A program made the position numbers and the translations under genes. A DNA stretch of 64,000 nucleotides from Sclerodactyla briareus. Taxonomy: Eukaryota; Echinodermata; Holothuroidea; Dendrochirotida; Sclerodactylidae. The stretch is taken from positions 248,001 through 312,000 of the forward strand of contig JAODTK010005556.1 of the NCBI GenBank assembly GCA_026419785.1, written 5' to 3'. The notes beneath the pieces are model-generated. The model was given only the letters and a program-made list of their open reading frames with translations, was not told where the DNA came from and made no database searches. This document shows positions 47,551-59,734 of this stretch, one piece after another (positions within the stretch are counted from its first letter, which is position 1; every line of letters starts with the position of its first letter).

Positions 47551-48049
47551 AAATAGAGGGCAGCAGACTTTCAGTATTGCCCACTTTCGAACTCATCGAG
47601 ATTTCATGGGGGTGACAGTGAACCAAGTTTCGTGTCAATGGATGTCATCCTATGTGGCGGATTCTTGGGGAGGAGAAACATTTTTGGCATCTATAAATGA
47701 CCTTCGAAAAGATAGTGTTAAAGCACATCGAACACCCACTCCGTTTCAGAAATTGTGTTGCTTTGTCATATGTCCATAGATGTGTTTTTGTGCTCTGAAA
47801 GAGATTTATTTCTGCTGTACACAAAAGTTCCCTACTCTGGCCAGTGGCTGAAGTGAATCGGTCATGCTATGATTTTGTGCCGCACAGCAAAATGCGCCAA
47901 AAAATTGAAACAAGCTGTAGCTGCCGCCTAAAAGGCATTACAAAGCTACACCTTCATCATAATTGTAAGTATGCGGCGGAGTCTTCAATTGGCGGCGTCC
48001 TAGAGGCAAGCTGGTTGAGGTGGGATGAGTTCACCGGTTGCTGGTCTGT

Positions 48050-48200
48050 CGAGTACGAATAGCTCAGCAGGCAGAGCGGTGTGCACGTAAAGCACAAGGC
48101 CGTGGGTTCGAATCACGCTCGTTACCCCAATTTTCCTCTACGTTCTTTCCCTCGTTGGATTAAATGGCCAGGTTTCGCCACGACTTGGGATTTGAACCAC
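48050..48200 (+). mobile_element. tRNA-derived SINE
   Basis: 'aatagctcagcaggcagagc' (A box region) and 'ccgtgggttcgaatcacg' (B box) at tRNA spacing, followed by a C/T-rich body 'cccaattttcctctacg'. Confidence 0.55.
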
Positions 48201-48369
48201 CTCGGCATGGATAAAATCTCCGCAGGGGGTGAGTGTTAGTTCCTCAGTTGTATCATGGTATGTGCCGATACGCCAACCTCCATCATTAAAGCTACAACCA
48301 ACAACACCTGCCCTCCGAAAACTTTTGGGTATTAGGCGACCTAACCCAACTTGAACTGGGTAATTAAGT

Positions 48370-48520
48370 TAATAACACGGTAAACTAAACACAAACCCCA
48401 TGTCACTATCTGTCCTCAAAACGGAAAAACGGGAACTGCGACATGACAGGAATCAAACCCGGTCGCGAGATCCAACATTTATCTTAACCACTCCACCAGC
48501 CTTTCATCCACGGTGATGTT
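48370..48520 (-). mobile_element. tRNA-derived SINE
   Basis: On the minus strand 'ggctggtggagtggttaaga' (A box region) precedes 'ccgggtttgattcctgtc' (B box), then 'gcagttcccgtttttccgt'. It faces the plus-strand SINE at 48,050. Confidence 0.5.
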
Positions 48521-48529
48521 GACGGAAAT

Positions 48530-49830
48530 TGGTGAATTATGTACGAACGTATCGATCGAATTTATCGAGATGTATAGATGTGCGAAGGACGTGGTTTGCC
48601 TACTTAAAATCTAGAGTGTATTATTCTCGGAGGAATGTTGAAAAGTGATTGTAGACAATCTCCAGGCACCGTGGCATTTTCAACGGACAATCATGAAAAT
48701 AGGAAAGCGAATCCTGTTCGTGACCCTATACTGGCTGTTCGTGTTTGTTTTGTTTCACCACAGGCCTATTAATCGCCGTGAGACTGCAGGCAGAGGCACG
48801 TAAATGTAATTTCATAAAATACTAGCCTATTTTGAACATTGAACACAGTTCAACCATTGAATGAATGGGACAAATATCAGGATTACTCCCTGTATCGTTT
48901 CTTAACAATCAAAAACATCTAGGGCGAACACAATTCTTATCTTATGAAAACACGAAGCACTGTTCGCACGGCCCTTGCAATGCTGTTGGTGTGGAAGCGA
49001 GCGCTTCTCTGCAATGTGCGCTCCTTGACGTCTAAGCGAATCAGCTTCCTGTATTTTCGGACTGATCAAGGCTATATTGGGGGTTATTTTATGGAACCAC
49101 CTCTAATTTTATTTGCGCGAAACATCATAAATGATCCAGTCATTTCGATTCGTTGAAATGGAACTGCCTAATCCTAAATAAAATATTATTTCATCGTGTT
49201 TACTTCGTAAGAAGCACAGAGACAACTGAAGCCGAGTTTGTTCTATTCACGTCTTTCCTCTCCATATACCAATGGTCAAATCTCGATTGAAGCTATTCGG
49301 CGCTGTCGTATCTCCCATTCTGACTTAACCTGTCTACAATTAAAAATATACCAAACTACATGCACCCTGTCCAATGCGCTGTCAATCGATTGCTATATAC
49401 TTTTGCACACTCCCAGAGAACTTATCATTTATAAAACAAACAATTCCATTGACAATTTTTATTGAAGAGCGACCTGCGTCAAGGCTACAGAAATGTTAAC
49501 CGATCGCACCAAAACGACGACAATACAAGCCGATTTCAATCGCTCGTAAAAAGGCAGATTAGGTAAGCGTGCTCAGGTGATCATAGCACATGACCACAAT
49601 ATCTGTCGCACAGCTTTGCATTCTCAATGCGGATTGGCATGTTTTTTTTTCAATAACTTGAGTATTATACAAATGATATCCAATGCGATTAAGGATCTCC
49701 GCGATTTCTGTGTTATTTTTTTTTTCTTTCATATTATATATATATCATCCACGATGATGAAGGAGATATAATCTTATAATATTATTCTGTATGTATCTGA
49801 AATGATAAATAATGAAAAGTGGTAAAACAC
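48530..49830. other. No gene recognised
   Basis: AT-rich sequence with only short open frames. Confidence 0.4.
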
Positions 49831-49840
49831 GAGCGACTAG

Positions 49841-50255
49841 GGCTGGGATTCCGCAGATGCGTATGCGGGTCCAGTACGCATGTGAAAAATCGCCAATGCA
49901 CGTGAACTGAGCCGGGGTCAGTATCCGAATATGTCCTATTTAGTTTGCAAAGATGAATTTTGGTTCCACAGAGGCAATACAATATATGAATGAAGGCAAA
50001 CCAACCCTGAATAGGCGAATAAATCACACATACGCAAGGCTTATACGGCTGCGTACACCGCGAATGAAATTTCCTGTGAATAACTTCCTTCAAAAAAAAA
50101 GTCAAGCAAACACATATGCATGGGGGGCTGCTGCAATTTTTATGGTCCCATCGCATAAACTTACAGTGTTTTCTCTCTGAAACAACGTTCGTGTTCGTAA
50201 AGGCGTGATTTTCGTATTCAACCCGGATACGCATACTCTCTAGGGAATCCCAGCC
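49841..50255. mobile_element. MITE with terminal inverted repeats
   Basis: The left end GGCTGGGATTCC, then 'gatgcgtatgcgggt', is inverted at the right end ('acccggatacgcata', then 'ggaatcccagcc'). The internal sequence has a 150-codon minus-strand frame that is not protein-like. No clear target duplication was found. Confidence 0.6.
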
Positions 50256-51109
50256 TTGGAACTCTTTTAATATGGTCGGGCTCTATTCAACTTCATATAA
50301 ACACTTTGAAAAAGTAAAGGTTTGATAATACGGACGCCCTCATAGTAGGCCTGCGACATCAATATATACGTCAACAGTAATTAAAGAAAAAATACGATTT
50401 GAAAATTATAAACTGTATGGAATAAAGTGACGGGAAACCTATCATGTAACTTTCTCCATCCGTCATAGCCTGCATATGGTTTACGTATGGTGAACTCAAA
50501 AAATAGCTTTTTGGCTTGTGTATCTCAAAAGTAGGGCAAGACATTTCTCTAGCTGATTATGCGGGTTACGTGATTGAGTTTTATAATCATATTTGACTTC
50601 CCATAATTGCCAACATTATTAGTAAACGATTCGTAGTTATCTAGTTGAAGATATCAATCTACGTTTTACAACACCAATCTAGTCGGCGTGTCAATCAACA
50701 ATCATAATTCCACTAATACACATTTGTCAGCAATAACTTTTGTGCGAGGGGGCGTATAAACCGCAATCAAGACATCACTGTCAATAAAAAAAAAAGGTAG
50801 ATGATCGGCTAGCTATTGTGCCTTGTTCACCAACGTTACAACTCCAAATAGTAGCACTGTGCTTCATGCCGTCGCAGTTACAGACTAGATGGTCACTGCC
50901 TTGCCTAACAAAGTGTTAGCTACCGCTATATGTTTTGATAACTGCGTGCTTAGTCCCAAAATTAGACGTTCACTAGGCGGGGCTGCCAGCTTGCTGTACA
51001 GCCTAACAATGTTTGAACGAGTATACATGTATATCGATATTGTGGCAACTCATATAACATGGTATCAGATGGTAACAATCGCTGCAATGAGATTCTTTTG
51101 ACATTGAGG

Positions 51110-51560
51110 AGATATGTGAAAAAATAGTAGCTCATTAGACGAAAATGTGCTGAGCTGAAAATATTGAGTATTCTCCCACAACAATGTTTCACTGTGTAAT
51201 TTGATTGCATGCATGGCATCTGTCCCTCTGAATATATCTAGCTATCGATAAATCGTTTTACTCAGATACGTCGTTATCAGTATATGAGGGTGCGCGACCT
51301 CGCGCATCCCACAGATAACATATCGCCAATAACCCCTCTTTGGCTCGTCAAACCATTTCAGATTACTCAGTAGCTAACCCCATTATTGCCATTTAACGTG
51401 TACCTTATCACTTTTGACCGGCAACTCCATCTGAGCGAACAAAAAAATTGGCCCAGTTTGCTCCGTGATAGGTGCAGAGAAGGGAACAAATAACCTTCCG
51501 GACGCCTCGGCGAAATTACCGATGCGAGAGGTTAGACTCACTACCGCTGAGCTTCAACAG
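51110..51560. repeat. Duplicated segment, related to 63.0-63.5 kb
   Basis: Shared words: 'ttgagtattc(t/c)cccac', 'cactgtgtaa', 'ctccgtgataggtgcag', 'cggcgaa', 'gatgcgagaggttag' and 'ctaccgc'. The offset is about 11.88 kb. It is probably the distal part of the same old duplication as 45.0/59.1 kb, with different insertions in between. Confidence 0.65.
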
Positions 51561-51569
51561 AACATTCTG

Positions 51570-53120
51570 ATAACATCTGGAGCAAATTGACCCAGAATCA
51601 CGTCAGGAGGAAACCAGAACATCTTCTGGTTTGAGGAATAATCGAATTAAGTAGATCGGCCCAATTTGGGTCAAAATGCATCGAAAAGTTGTGTTTGGGG
51701 CCCGTCTGGCACAATATGACCCAGATATTTTCAGAGTGTGTGCTATTCACGGGCTTGAGCATCCACCCTCTCCCATCCCGCAAAATGTGATATAAGCAAA
51801 TCGGTCAAAGATAACCCAATTCGACCCAGAGGCCTTTGAGATGGCATTTTCGCATTTATTTTTGTACTGACTGAATTGGTGAAAACTACCTCTGTGACAA
51901 CATTGAGTCGTATTGGTTCGATTTTTTTTTCTTGGCGAGTACATCATAAAACACGTGTACGTGATGATGCGTGGTGTTCATCATACCGTGGTATTTCAAG
52001 GTAGTAATAATAATGTCACGTATTCCTTTCTACTGAAGTGTTCAATGCGCTTCCCAGATATTATACAATTATGTATACAATATTGTCAGAGCATGGCCAG
52101 GCATGGTCGCCGACAGGAGGAAAATTAGATGGCCTGGCACTGGTGAAGGGGAATCACAGTTTGTACCGAGCCCGTACCTGAGTCAACGTTACCTTTCGGA
52201 TGACATATTCCCCAAAAACAACAAGGGTCATGTAAATAATTATAAAACAAACCATACCCCACGACACCAAAAGTCTTTCGGAATCGGAACTGGAGGACTA
52301 GAATCCAGGCAGAAAACCCAAAAATTAGTGTAATAGAAGGTATTCCATACAACAAAGTCGTTACACGTTAGCTTCTTAACAACTGTTATTATTTCGATGT
52401 TCTAACCAGTCCGGACACTAATCATTCTGATAGCCGAGCGATCATGGTCCATATGCCAGACACAGTAGGATTATTTTAACTAGCAGACAGCTAGGTGTAG
52501 TAGTGCTCACGGAAGGAGAAAATGCCGAAATATCAATTTCTTCGCGAATTTTCTATTTTCTACAACAATGACTCTTCGTCCCCACCAGAACGAGATGGTA
52601 CATGTAACATAAACATACACAATATATTTCAACTTCATATGAGTAAGCATTTGGAAATACCGAGTCGTATCAGTGACGCTTTGGAAGAATTCCGAGTTCG
52701 AGTCCCAGTATTCACCAGACGTTTATTGTAGGTGGCTCCCTTGCAACTTCGATGGGCGTGGTCGTGCATCTCTGCCTCGAACGATACAGCAGCCTTAGTG
52801 AGCCCAAAATGACTTCCCTGAACCCGCAGAAGTAAAATGATATCAGGACTTCGGCTTTAGACCCCCCCATGTTGACCTCAAACGACTTTTGGCCTGACCC
52901 CCAAAACAACATTTGCCGATAGGCCTACTCATGATGAAAAAAAAAAAATCATAGTATAAGCTTCATCCTCTGGGATTGGTTTCAAGCTAAAGCTTGTCGG
53001 AGTAACATTTTTTACACACATTTTATTTTTACACCAAAATCACCTCCGTTCCGTACTTAGGACGGATGATTATTGTACTCCCATGAAATCGCGAGGCAAT
53101 AAATCCCGACTTTATGAAAA
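51570..53120. other. No gene recognised
   Basis: Contains diverged 'aattgaccca' and 'ttgggtca' words at 51,590-51,830 and otherwise nothing that could be assigned. Confidence 0.4.
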
Positions 53121-53129
53121 AAAAATGTA

Positions 53130-53727
53130 TTTGGGAGGGTTTCCGACTTTTCCGCCAGATGACCTAAACATCCAACATCTTCATCCTGAGCTGGATCAAA
53201 TTCCAACACCCATGAAAAGAAATGGCCGTAGTGTTGATATATTTGCATGCTGTGAGATCTTTTTGAACGACAACTATCAGTCTTTGGCATAGCAATCCCC
53301 CTGTATAACACCATCCAATGGATACATCATTTGAGATATCAACGTATTTCTGTCAATTTTGTGCTTAAGTACTTCCAACGCTTGATGCTTCCAAGGCACA
53401 GATGTTGACGAATTGAGTGCTAAGATTCTAAAAATGGGCGCTAGTCATTTGTATAGAGGCATTACTCACATTATCAACACATGTAATAACACAAACACTT
53501 TCTCTTCCAAACAGAAGATTGCAAAGGTAGTGCGGTACCGATATTCGAAAGTAATTCAGACTAGATCGAAATATTGTCTTATGTCGATTCTCAGCCTTGT
53601 TCAAAATATCAGAGAGGCGTGTGCATATTGCACTTACGATTTCTTAGACCAATTCCAATTATTAGAAAATGCAAAACCTGGATTTAGATCAAAGCATTCT
53701 AGTGAAACTGCGCTATTACACGTTACT
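53130..53727 (+). mobile_element. LINE 5' part: endonuclease start and RT N-terminus
   Basis: 53,160-53,290 reads LNIQHLHPELDQI, then VDIFACCEIFLNDNYQS, the start of the apurinic-type endonuclease domain of CR1/L2-like LINEs. After an internal deletion, 53,420-53,727 reads AKILKMGASHLYRGITHIIN, then YDFLDQFQLLENAKPGFRSK and HSSETALLHV, the RT N-terminal blocks. The reading is cut at 53,727 by the insertion described next and resumes at 55,391. Confidence 0.75.
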
Positions 53728-55382
53728 CATAGGCGTACGAGGCGGGGGGGGGGGGGGCGAGGGGGGCACTCGCAGACACCCCCCCCCCAAGAGACTGGGT
53801 AAATGTTGCCATTAACCAATTTAACCTAAACATTACATCCTTTTAAATTTTACCCACAAATTGTTCAAAAACATGTTTTCAAGAACTCATCGAAGAGATT
53901 GCAAGTTAGCACGTATCTCTACACCTACAAATACTCATTTTCTAGCTCCAACGAAGTGTGGTGTGCATTTCATTCACTTGGAGGGTCAGGATTTTTCGCC
54001 AACTCCTACACACAATTTCAAACATTATATTATAGACAGCGGCCACAGATTGCTCAGTGTCTCTTTACTCTTCCGAAGAGTCTTCGGGCCAAATTGGTAC
54101 ATGCTTATTTTTATTTTGGGGGGCCTACGTTAGGTTATTTGGGGAAAGTTTAAATCCCACGTGGTCTGGTGGAGGTGTTGCGGACTGTCTGTTTTTGAGG
54201 AAGTTTTAGCGTTTTTAGTGAGTGTGTTGTAGGCTGACTTGGTTTCGGATCATTCGAGCAATGCATCGTGTCCGATGCCGTGCAATAGAGAAATATATGA
54301 AGACACTGTCCAGTGTTAGCGTTACTCTGTTGATCCTCTATTCTGGATTCTCACACGATGTTTCCACCCTCTGGCATATTTCGAAGCTGCCCGCCGGGAA
54401 AAATTCCTGGATATAGTTCAATAGCTCTATTCCCTTGCACCCGCATAGTGAGTGAATTCAGCGAGTTGTCCATCTATTTTACTGATGTCACTTGCCTCAT
54501 TTTCATAGAATATACATATTTTTCCTAAGATGAGAGTATCAAAAAGTATTTATTCTTCTTAGGCACTTTTGTGGATTACTTTTAGGCAGGGGCGGCGCAG
54601 GGCACGAGCCCCCCCCCCCCCCAAAAAAAAAGCGGAGAAACGCGGGGAGCAAAGTAGGAAAATAGGTGCGTTGCACGTTTTTATAGGTCATTCATGCTAG
54701 AATATCAAACTAGGATAGTACCATTTTGCGTCTAGGGGGTTTCAGGTTTGCACAAATTTTCCAGGGGATGGGGGAGCCCTTAGACCCCCTCCCCCAGATC
54801 AGCATATCAACAAGATCACTAATGAAAAAGATCCCCGACGGGGGACCCACAGCCCCTTCCACAACTAGCGCCTGGCGGGCCGCCCCTGCTTCAGGATTAC
54901 CCATGGAGGCCAGTCACTGTTGCTTAATAATTGAGCAGTCCTCTTGAATTTTGTATTTATTCAGGAGTAAATATTAGAGGGAAACACGAAATGAGAGAAG
55001 AAAACCGGTGCAAGTGATGAAAATGTCAAAAATGTGGGTTTTGGCATAGGGAGTAGGGTGAGTGTCTGAAAATTCGGTCAGTCACCGGATCCCCCCTCCT
55101 GGGAAATCCTGGCGCCACACTAATTTCTTTTTTCTGGGGGGGGGGCGAGGATATACAAATGGTAACTGTGTTTTGAGGTTGGATACACACAACTTAGAAC
55201 AAGTCAGGATTGGCCGTTTCCGGGCACCTGGGGAGGGGGGGGGGGGGGTTAAAAAACCCGAAATTTCCTTGTTCACTCCGCGCCAACCGATGTGGCGCTC
55301 CGCTTAGATATTAATCTCCACCACTTTTTCGGGCAAAAAAATTCTGCCCTCCCCCAAGTTACGTCAACCCCGTACGCCTATG
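53728..55382. mobile_element. hAT-like non-autonomous insertion inside the LINE
   Basis: The left terminus CATAGGCGTACG matches the complement of the right terminus CGTACGCCTATG. It is flanked by ACGTTACT (53,720-53,727) and ATGTTACT (55,383-55,390), an 8-bp target duplication with one mismatch. An 8-bp duplication points to the hAT superfamily. No transposase frame is visible. The G/C homopolymer tracts near both ends are part of the element. Confidence 0.75.
54587..54888. mobile_element. Nested MITE with CAGGGGCGG termini
   Basis: Begins CAGGGGCGGCGCAGGG and ends GGGCCGCCCCTG, inverted relative to each other. Flanks 'cttttagg' and 'cttcagg' could be a worn 7-8 bp duplication. CAGGGGCGG-type ends occur in hAT-derived MITEs. 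It lies wholly inside the larger insertion, so it arrived later or was carried by it. Confidence 0.55.
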
Positions 55383-55390
55383 ATGTTACT

Positions 55391-56430
55391 GGATAGATTC
55401 AATCAATGAAGGAAAGCTAACTGGAGCTGTTCTTTTAGACCTCAAGTAAGCGCTTGAACTAGTAGATCATGGTATTTCGCTGAAGAAGTTGGAACTGTAC
55501 CAGTCCTCAACTTCTACCATTGAATGGTTCTCACTTGAATAGAAGCAGATATGTCATCATTGGCGGTACTGCTTCCTCTTGTAATGAAAATCAGTAGCGG
55601 TGTTCCTCTGGGACCAATTCTAGAGCCACTACTAAACAATGTGAACTAAATTGAACATTGATGCCAATATTGTGTCAGATTGATGTGAAATAATAAAATT
55701 GGCTGTCAACACTCACTGTAAACTAAATCAATGTTGATTGCTCAAAGCAGCGGTATGATAGTTGCAAGGACAGATGAATTTGTCCGTAAATATGAACAAT
55801 ATTATTTCAGACAATTCAGACACAGAAAAACTTTCAGGGGTCAGATAGACTGCCATTTAACCTGGCAAGCACAAATCGATTACATTCGTAACACGATAAG
55901 TAGTAGTAGCCCTCTTACGGCGGATTGAACAGATTATTGATACATCGACATGTATACTTTATTTTTAATTGATATATCCTTCCAATAATCGATTGCTGCT
56001 GTTTAGTATGGGGAAATACTTCTGCCCGAAATATTGATAGAATAATTAAACTGCAAAAGAGCGCCGCCAATATTTTCTAAATGTTTTGAGAATAGTCGGA
56101 CTGAATTATTCGCAAAACTTGGCTGGAAGATATTTGACATGTTATGTATAGAAGACTAACAATGGCGTATAAGACGATTAACAATATGGGACCTGACTAA
56201 TGCAAAATATGTTCCCCCTGTTGTCTATAGTCACGATCATAATCCAAGATTCTTTTCAGCAAATACCATTCACGTCACTGGTGGTCACACAAATTTGGGC
56301 ACACGAATAACGTTTTTCGTTACATCGACACCGAGAATGTAATATAAAGGATAGTATCAAGATGGCAGGAAATATTAACTATTTCGAAAGTTACTCTCTG
56401 ATACTATCTGAATGAATTTTATAATAAATC
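55391..56430 (+). mobile_element. LINE 3' part: RT palm to C-terminus
   Basis: Continues the interrupted RT: NEGKLTGAVLLDLK, then LVDHGISLKKLELY, GVPLGPILEPLL, and later DCHLTWQAQIDYI. More broken blocks are SMGKYFCPKY, LQKSAANIF, MYRRLTMAYKTINNMGPD and NEFYNKSRSF. The YADD region is unrecognisable. There are many stops, so the copy was long dead. Together with 53,130-53,727 it forms one element. Confidence 0.75.
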
Positions 56431-56439
56431 ACGCAGTTT

Positions 56440-57115
56440 TACTTGTTTTTAACTATGAAATTGCACTTCTAATCGTTAACGGATTCAGGTATTCAAGTTT
56501 TTTCCTTACTGCTAGAAAATTTCCTATTTTCATATTATTACTTTGAAGCTGGAAATAATTCAACTATAGCAATTATTGACAGATGAATATCTACGCTCCT
56601 TTTTTCCTGGTTGTTCATGGTCGAACCGCCATGAAGGGACTCTCCCAATACCTAGACACTGTACATCAGTGCACACAGGATTTCACAGCAGACACCTTAA
56701 TGCATTAAAAAAAAACCAGACCTTGGGGTCGATGCGCACTCTCTCCGAAGAACTTTTGTGGTTGGCTACTCCATCCTAATTCCTAACCTCTAATCCCTAT
56801 TCCCCAACAATAACGAAATATATAATGGGTGGTTAAAATACAAGAAACATGGGCAATCAGAAAACACCATTCGAAGCTGTGCGCATCTGCTGGGACCTGG
56901 TAAGCTTTAATATATTCAGGAGGTGGATATTGGACGATGTCCTCATTTCTTTAATTCTTATGTACTAGTTCCTGTGTTGTTGTTTTTTCCAACCAACAGC
57001 CACTGTTGCCCATGGATGCCAAATTGGCTGTGGGCTCTATATGTTTATAGGTATGATACGTCAACAGCCGATTCAACAGAGGAGAAGCTTCCCAGAAATA
57101 GCCGAAGGCAGTTGG
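56440..57115. other. No gene recognised
   Basis: Short open frames only, between the LINE and the ATGT arrays. Confidence 0.4.
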
Positions 57116-57117
57116 TG

Positions 57118-57200
57118 GCGTATGTATGTATGTATGTATGTATGTATGTATGTTGTATGTATGTATGTATGTATGTATTATGTATGTATGTATGTATGTA
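57118..57200. repeat. (ATGT)n microsatellite, left block
   Basis: ATGT units with single-base slips. Probably one array with the right block, split by the SINE insertion and flanking sequence. Confidence 0.85.
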
Positions 57201-57235
57201 GGTAGTAGCGCTCATGAAAACTACCTAAGGACGTA

Positions 57236-57354
57236 CTGCTGAAGAGCCAGTGGGAGCGCGCCCTGAGCCCCACGTGGTCGCCTGAATGGTAAGAGGGCCG
57301 TCTCAGAGGCGAGAGTTCGGCCGTTTGCCTCCAACGAGTATTTCCAAGTACGCG
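57236..57354 (+). mobile_element. SINE with 11-bp target duplication
   Basis: CTAAGGACGTA occurs at 57,225-57,235 and exactly again at 57,355-57,365, bracketing 119 bp. The insert has a tRNA-like head ('gtggtcgcctgaatggtaag', then 'gcgagagttcggcc'). Confidence 0.55.
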
Positions 57355-57365
57355 CTAAGGACGTA

Positions 57366-57491
57366 ATGTATGTATGTATGTATGTAATGTATGTATGTAT
57401 GTATGTATGATGTATGTATGTATGTATGTATGTATGTTATGTATTATGTAGTATGTATGTAATGTATGTATGTATGTATGTATGTATGTAT
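57366..57491. repeat. (ATGT)n microsatellite, right block
   Basis: ATGT units with slips. Frames on both strands here are repeat artefacts. Confidence 0.85.
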
Positions 57492-57516
57492 CAGTGCTGT
57501 AGCGAGTCCACGCGGG

Positions 57517-57645
57517 GTGAGTCCGAGTCCGAGTCCGAGTCCGAGTCACGAGCAGTGAGTCGAGTCCGAGTCCAGTGCACGAGTGTGAGTCCGAGTCCGA
57601 GTCCGAGTCCGAGTCCGAGTCCGAGTCCGAGTCCGAGTCCATGAG
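57517..57645. repeat. (GAGTCC)n hexanucleotide array
   Basis: GAGTCC units interrupted once by 'cacgagcagtgagtc'. They would encode Ser/Glu or Ser/Pro dipeptide-like runs, but no gene context is present. Confidence 0.9.
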
Positions 57646-57649
57646 TCCA

Positions 57650-59090
57650 TGGTAATTTGACTCATTCAATGTTAACTGCACTGTAATGAAAACTTCAGAG
57701 GAACATTCATCTAGTTCTAATCCGTGTTGTATCGGACACTGGCAAATCCAACACCAGTAGCTCTCAACACCGACAACAACACCGACACCGGTATCGGAAA
57801 TCGGAGCTCACACATTCCAGAAGGTTCACCCTCCAACCACCCTATTCCTAACACAGTTAGGAATAAACACCATTTTGCATCACTTCTGAAAAACGTTCAA
57901 ATGCTGAACACAGTTGCTGAATTGCCTAAACTAATGTGTGTTATTGCCAAAAGTGATTGCATAATAAGCGGATGCATACCCATAACATTTAGCACCTTCT
58001 GCAATTTCCAAGGTGACGGTTAATACCACTTCCATAACAGATTACACGCACCCTAGGGCCTAGGCTAACCCTGAGTTAGTGCCTATTATCTCTGAACCAG
58101 CCCTACCCTGGTCCAACTCCGAGCACTGCCTGTGTTGTACTAAAGGGCCTATTTATCTATGCTATGAACCCGACAGCGCCTTCCTCCCTATGGAAAAGTT
58201 GTAAATATTCTAATGTGATGCGTCAGCAATTTCGAAAGTGAAACTAGAAAGTGCCCCTTTCTAGTTTCAAGTTAATAGCTTCATCTAGTCTCAATTTTCA
58301 ATGTCCGACTCAACCCCTTCTTTTGTTATTGATATAACCATATGGTTTCTGCACGATACGACTGTACTTCCATAATGACTGAGCATATTGTTGTCACATT
58401 ACGAGTTAGGGTAGAAACCGACTGCAGTTGTTTTCCAACTGTCGGCACAATTAGGCCAGCCTATTCTATATGACACACCTCACGGCGGAGGATCCTGCCC
58501 AGTGGACCGTCATTATAGGGCTACGGTTGGGTTGGCTGCCGCAGGGTGACCCCGTCTCAGGTATGGGCAGGTACTTCAGGGAGTTGGGGGGGGGGGTCCG
58601 ACTGATCGTTTGCCTGGAGGTGCCTGGGTAAGTCCAGAAATTTGCACCATACAATACAGGCTCATGACCTCTCCAATTATTCTGATACTAACTCCATTCC
58701 CTGGTACCTTCCAACCCTGACTCATCTGAATGAGCCCCTGGCTCTTTCCTCGAAGTTACTCTGCTAACGCTACTAACCCACCCTTGTTTTAACACTACCC
58801 TCCCACAACATTTCCACATGTATCTATATAATTGATATTCACAAATGGTTGCAGTCTTTACTTAGAGGTGTTATGTTATTGTTATTGACAAATGTGTGTA
58901 CCAGTTTTGCGAAATCTTATCTCACAGTTTTAGTTGTCACCGTGGTAGCTATTCATCCGGCACACTCGAGTCTCCATGGGCAATGTACGTCAACTCATAT
59001 CTAAGCTAACTGGGTCAAGAGAACAACGATTGCAGTTAGCTTAGGCTAGGGTAATACTAATAGACGTACATTTAATCTGTCTACCTTTTC
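57650..59090. other. No gene recognised; one perfect hairpin
   Basis: TGAAACTAGAAAG (58,239-58,251) pairs with CTTTCTAGTTTCA (58,257-58,269) around a 5-nt loop. No coding exon is recognised. Confidence 0.5.
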
Positions 59091-59340
59091 CCATGGCGAT
59101 GACGCTATATAATTTAAAATGTGCGTGTGAAGGTGACTGCCACGGTTGGTTGTCCTACTTTCTAAATCGGCTCTTCTGATAATGGAATCATTACCATTGG
59201 AGAACTAGGCCATGCCACTCACCAATTGAAAGTAACTGAGATAAAGTAACCAATATTTTCACACTGGTAGACACGTCGTCGTCCGATCATACTCTCAACA
59301 GTCAACGTATTCAGTAGAATCGACGCCTCATACTCTCTCT

Positions 59341-59457
59341 TCGTCATCAACGCCCGTTGCCAACGGGCTTCACTGCGTGGTCGCAATATTCGGAGCCTCT
59401 TTTACTTGTGAAGCAGCATGCTGCATTTCGCAGACACGTTACCAGGAACAACCAATG
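59341..59457 (+). CDS. Putative PPxY membrane protein, TM-like exon, copy 2
   Basis: 39 codons are open up to CCAATG|GTAAGT: SSSTPVANGLHC, VVAIFGASFTC, EAACCISQTRYQEQPM. A hydrophobic stretch of about 16 residues runs into a CxxxCC-type cysteine group and a polar linker, then splices in phase 0 to the tail exon at 60,851. The arrangement resembles Shisa/CYYR1-like single-pass proteins (Cys-rich ectodomain, TM, Pro/Tyr-rich tail). The Cys-rich ectodomain exon and signal peptide were not found, so identity is tentative. Confidence 0.45.
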
Positions 59458-59734
59458 GTAAGTATGATCGTGGTTTCCGTGTGCTCGAAAAGTTGGTAAT
59501 TGGTCTAAATAGAATATTCCACCAGGCGCTGAGTGTAATGAATGTGGATTTTTTTTTTTTACAGTTATAAGGCCTCCGATTACTGTCTGATTCCAGCCTC
59601 ACCTACCTCACCTCACCAGCTATGCGGCAACGCGGCGGTACCCAACAGACCATTACTTATCGCTTCTCATTTCGCCACGGACAACTACATACAGTTTGGG
59701 TTTTTCGTCGAGAATGGTGACGTCATTTGAAATG

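Noticed and set aside
48050..48125. Functional tRNA gene
   Set aside because: A and B boxes are present, but the acceptor stem does not pair and a SINE body follows.
49782..50234. 150-codon minus-strand frame
   Set aside because: Lies inside a MITE bounded by inverted repeats and has no protein motif.
57120..57645. CRISPR-like regular arrays
   Set aside because: They are simple ATGT and GAGTCC microsatellites without unique spacers.
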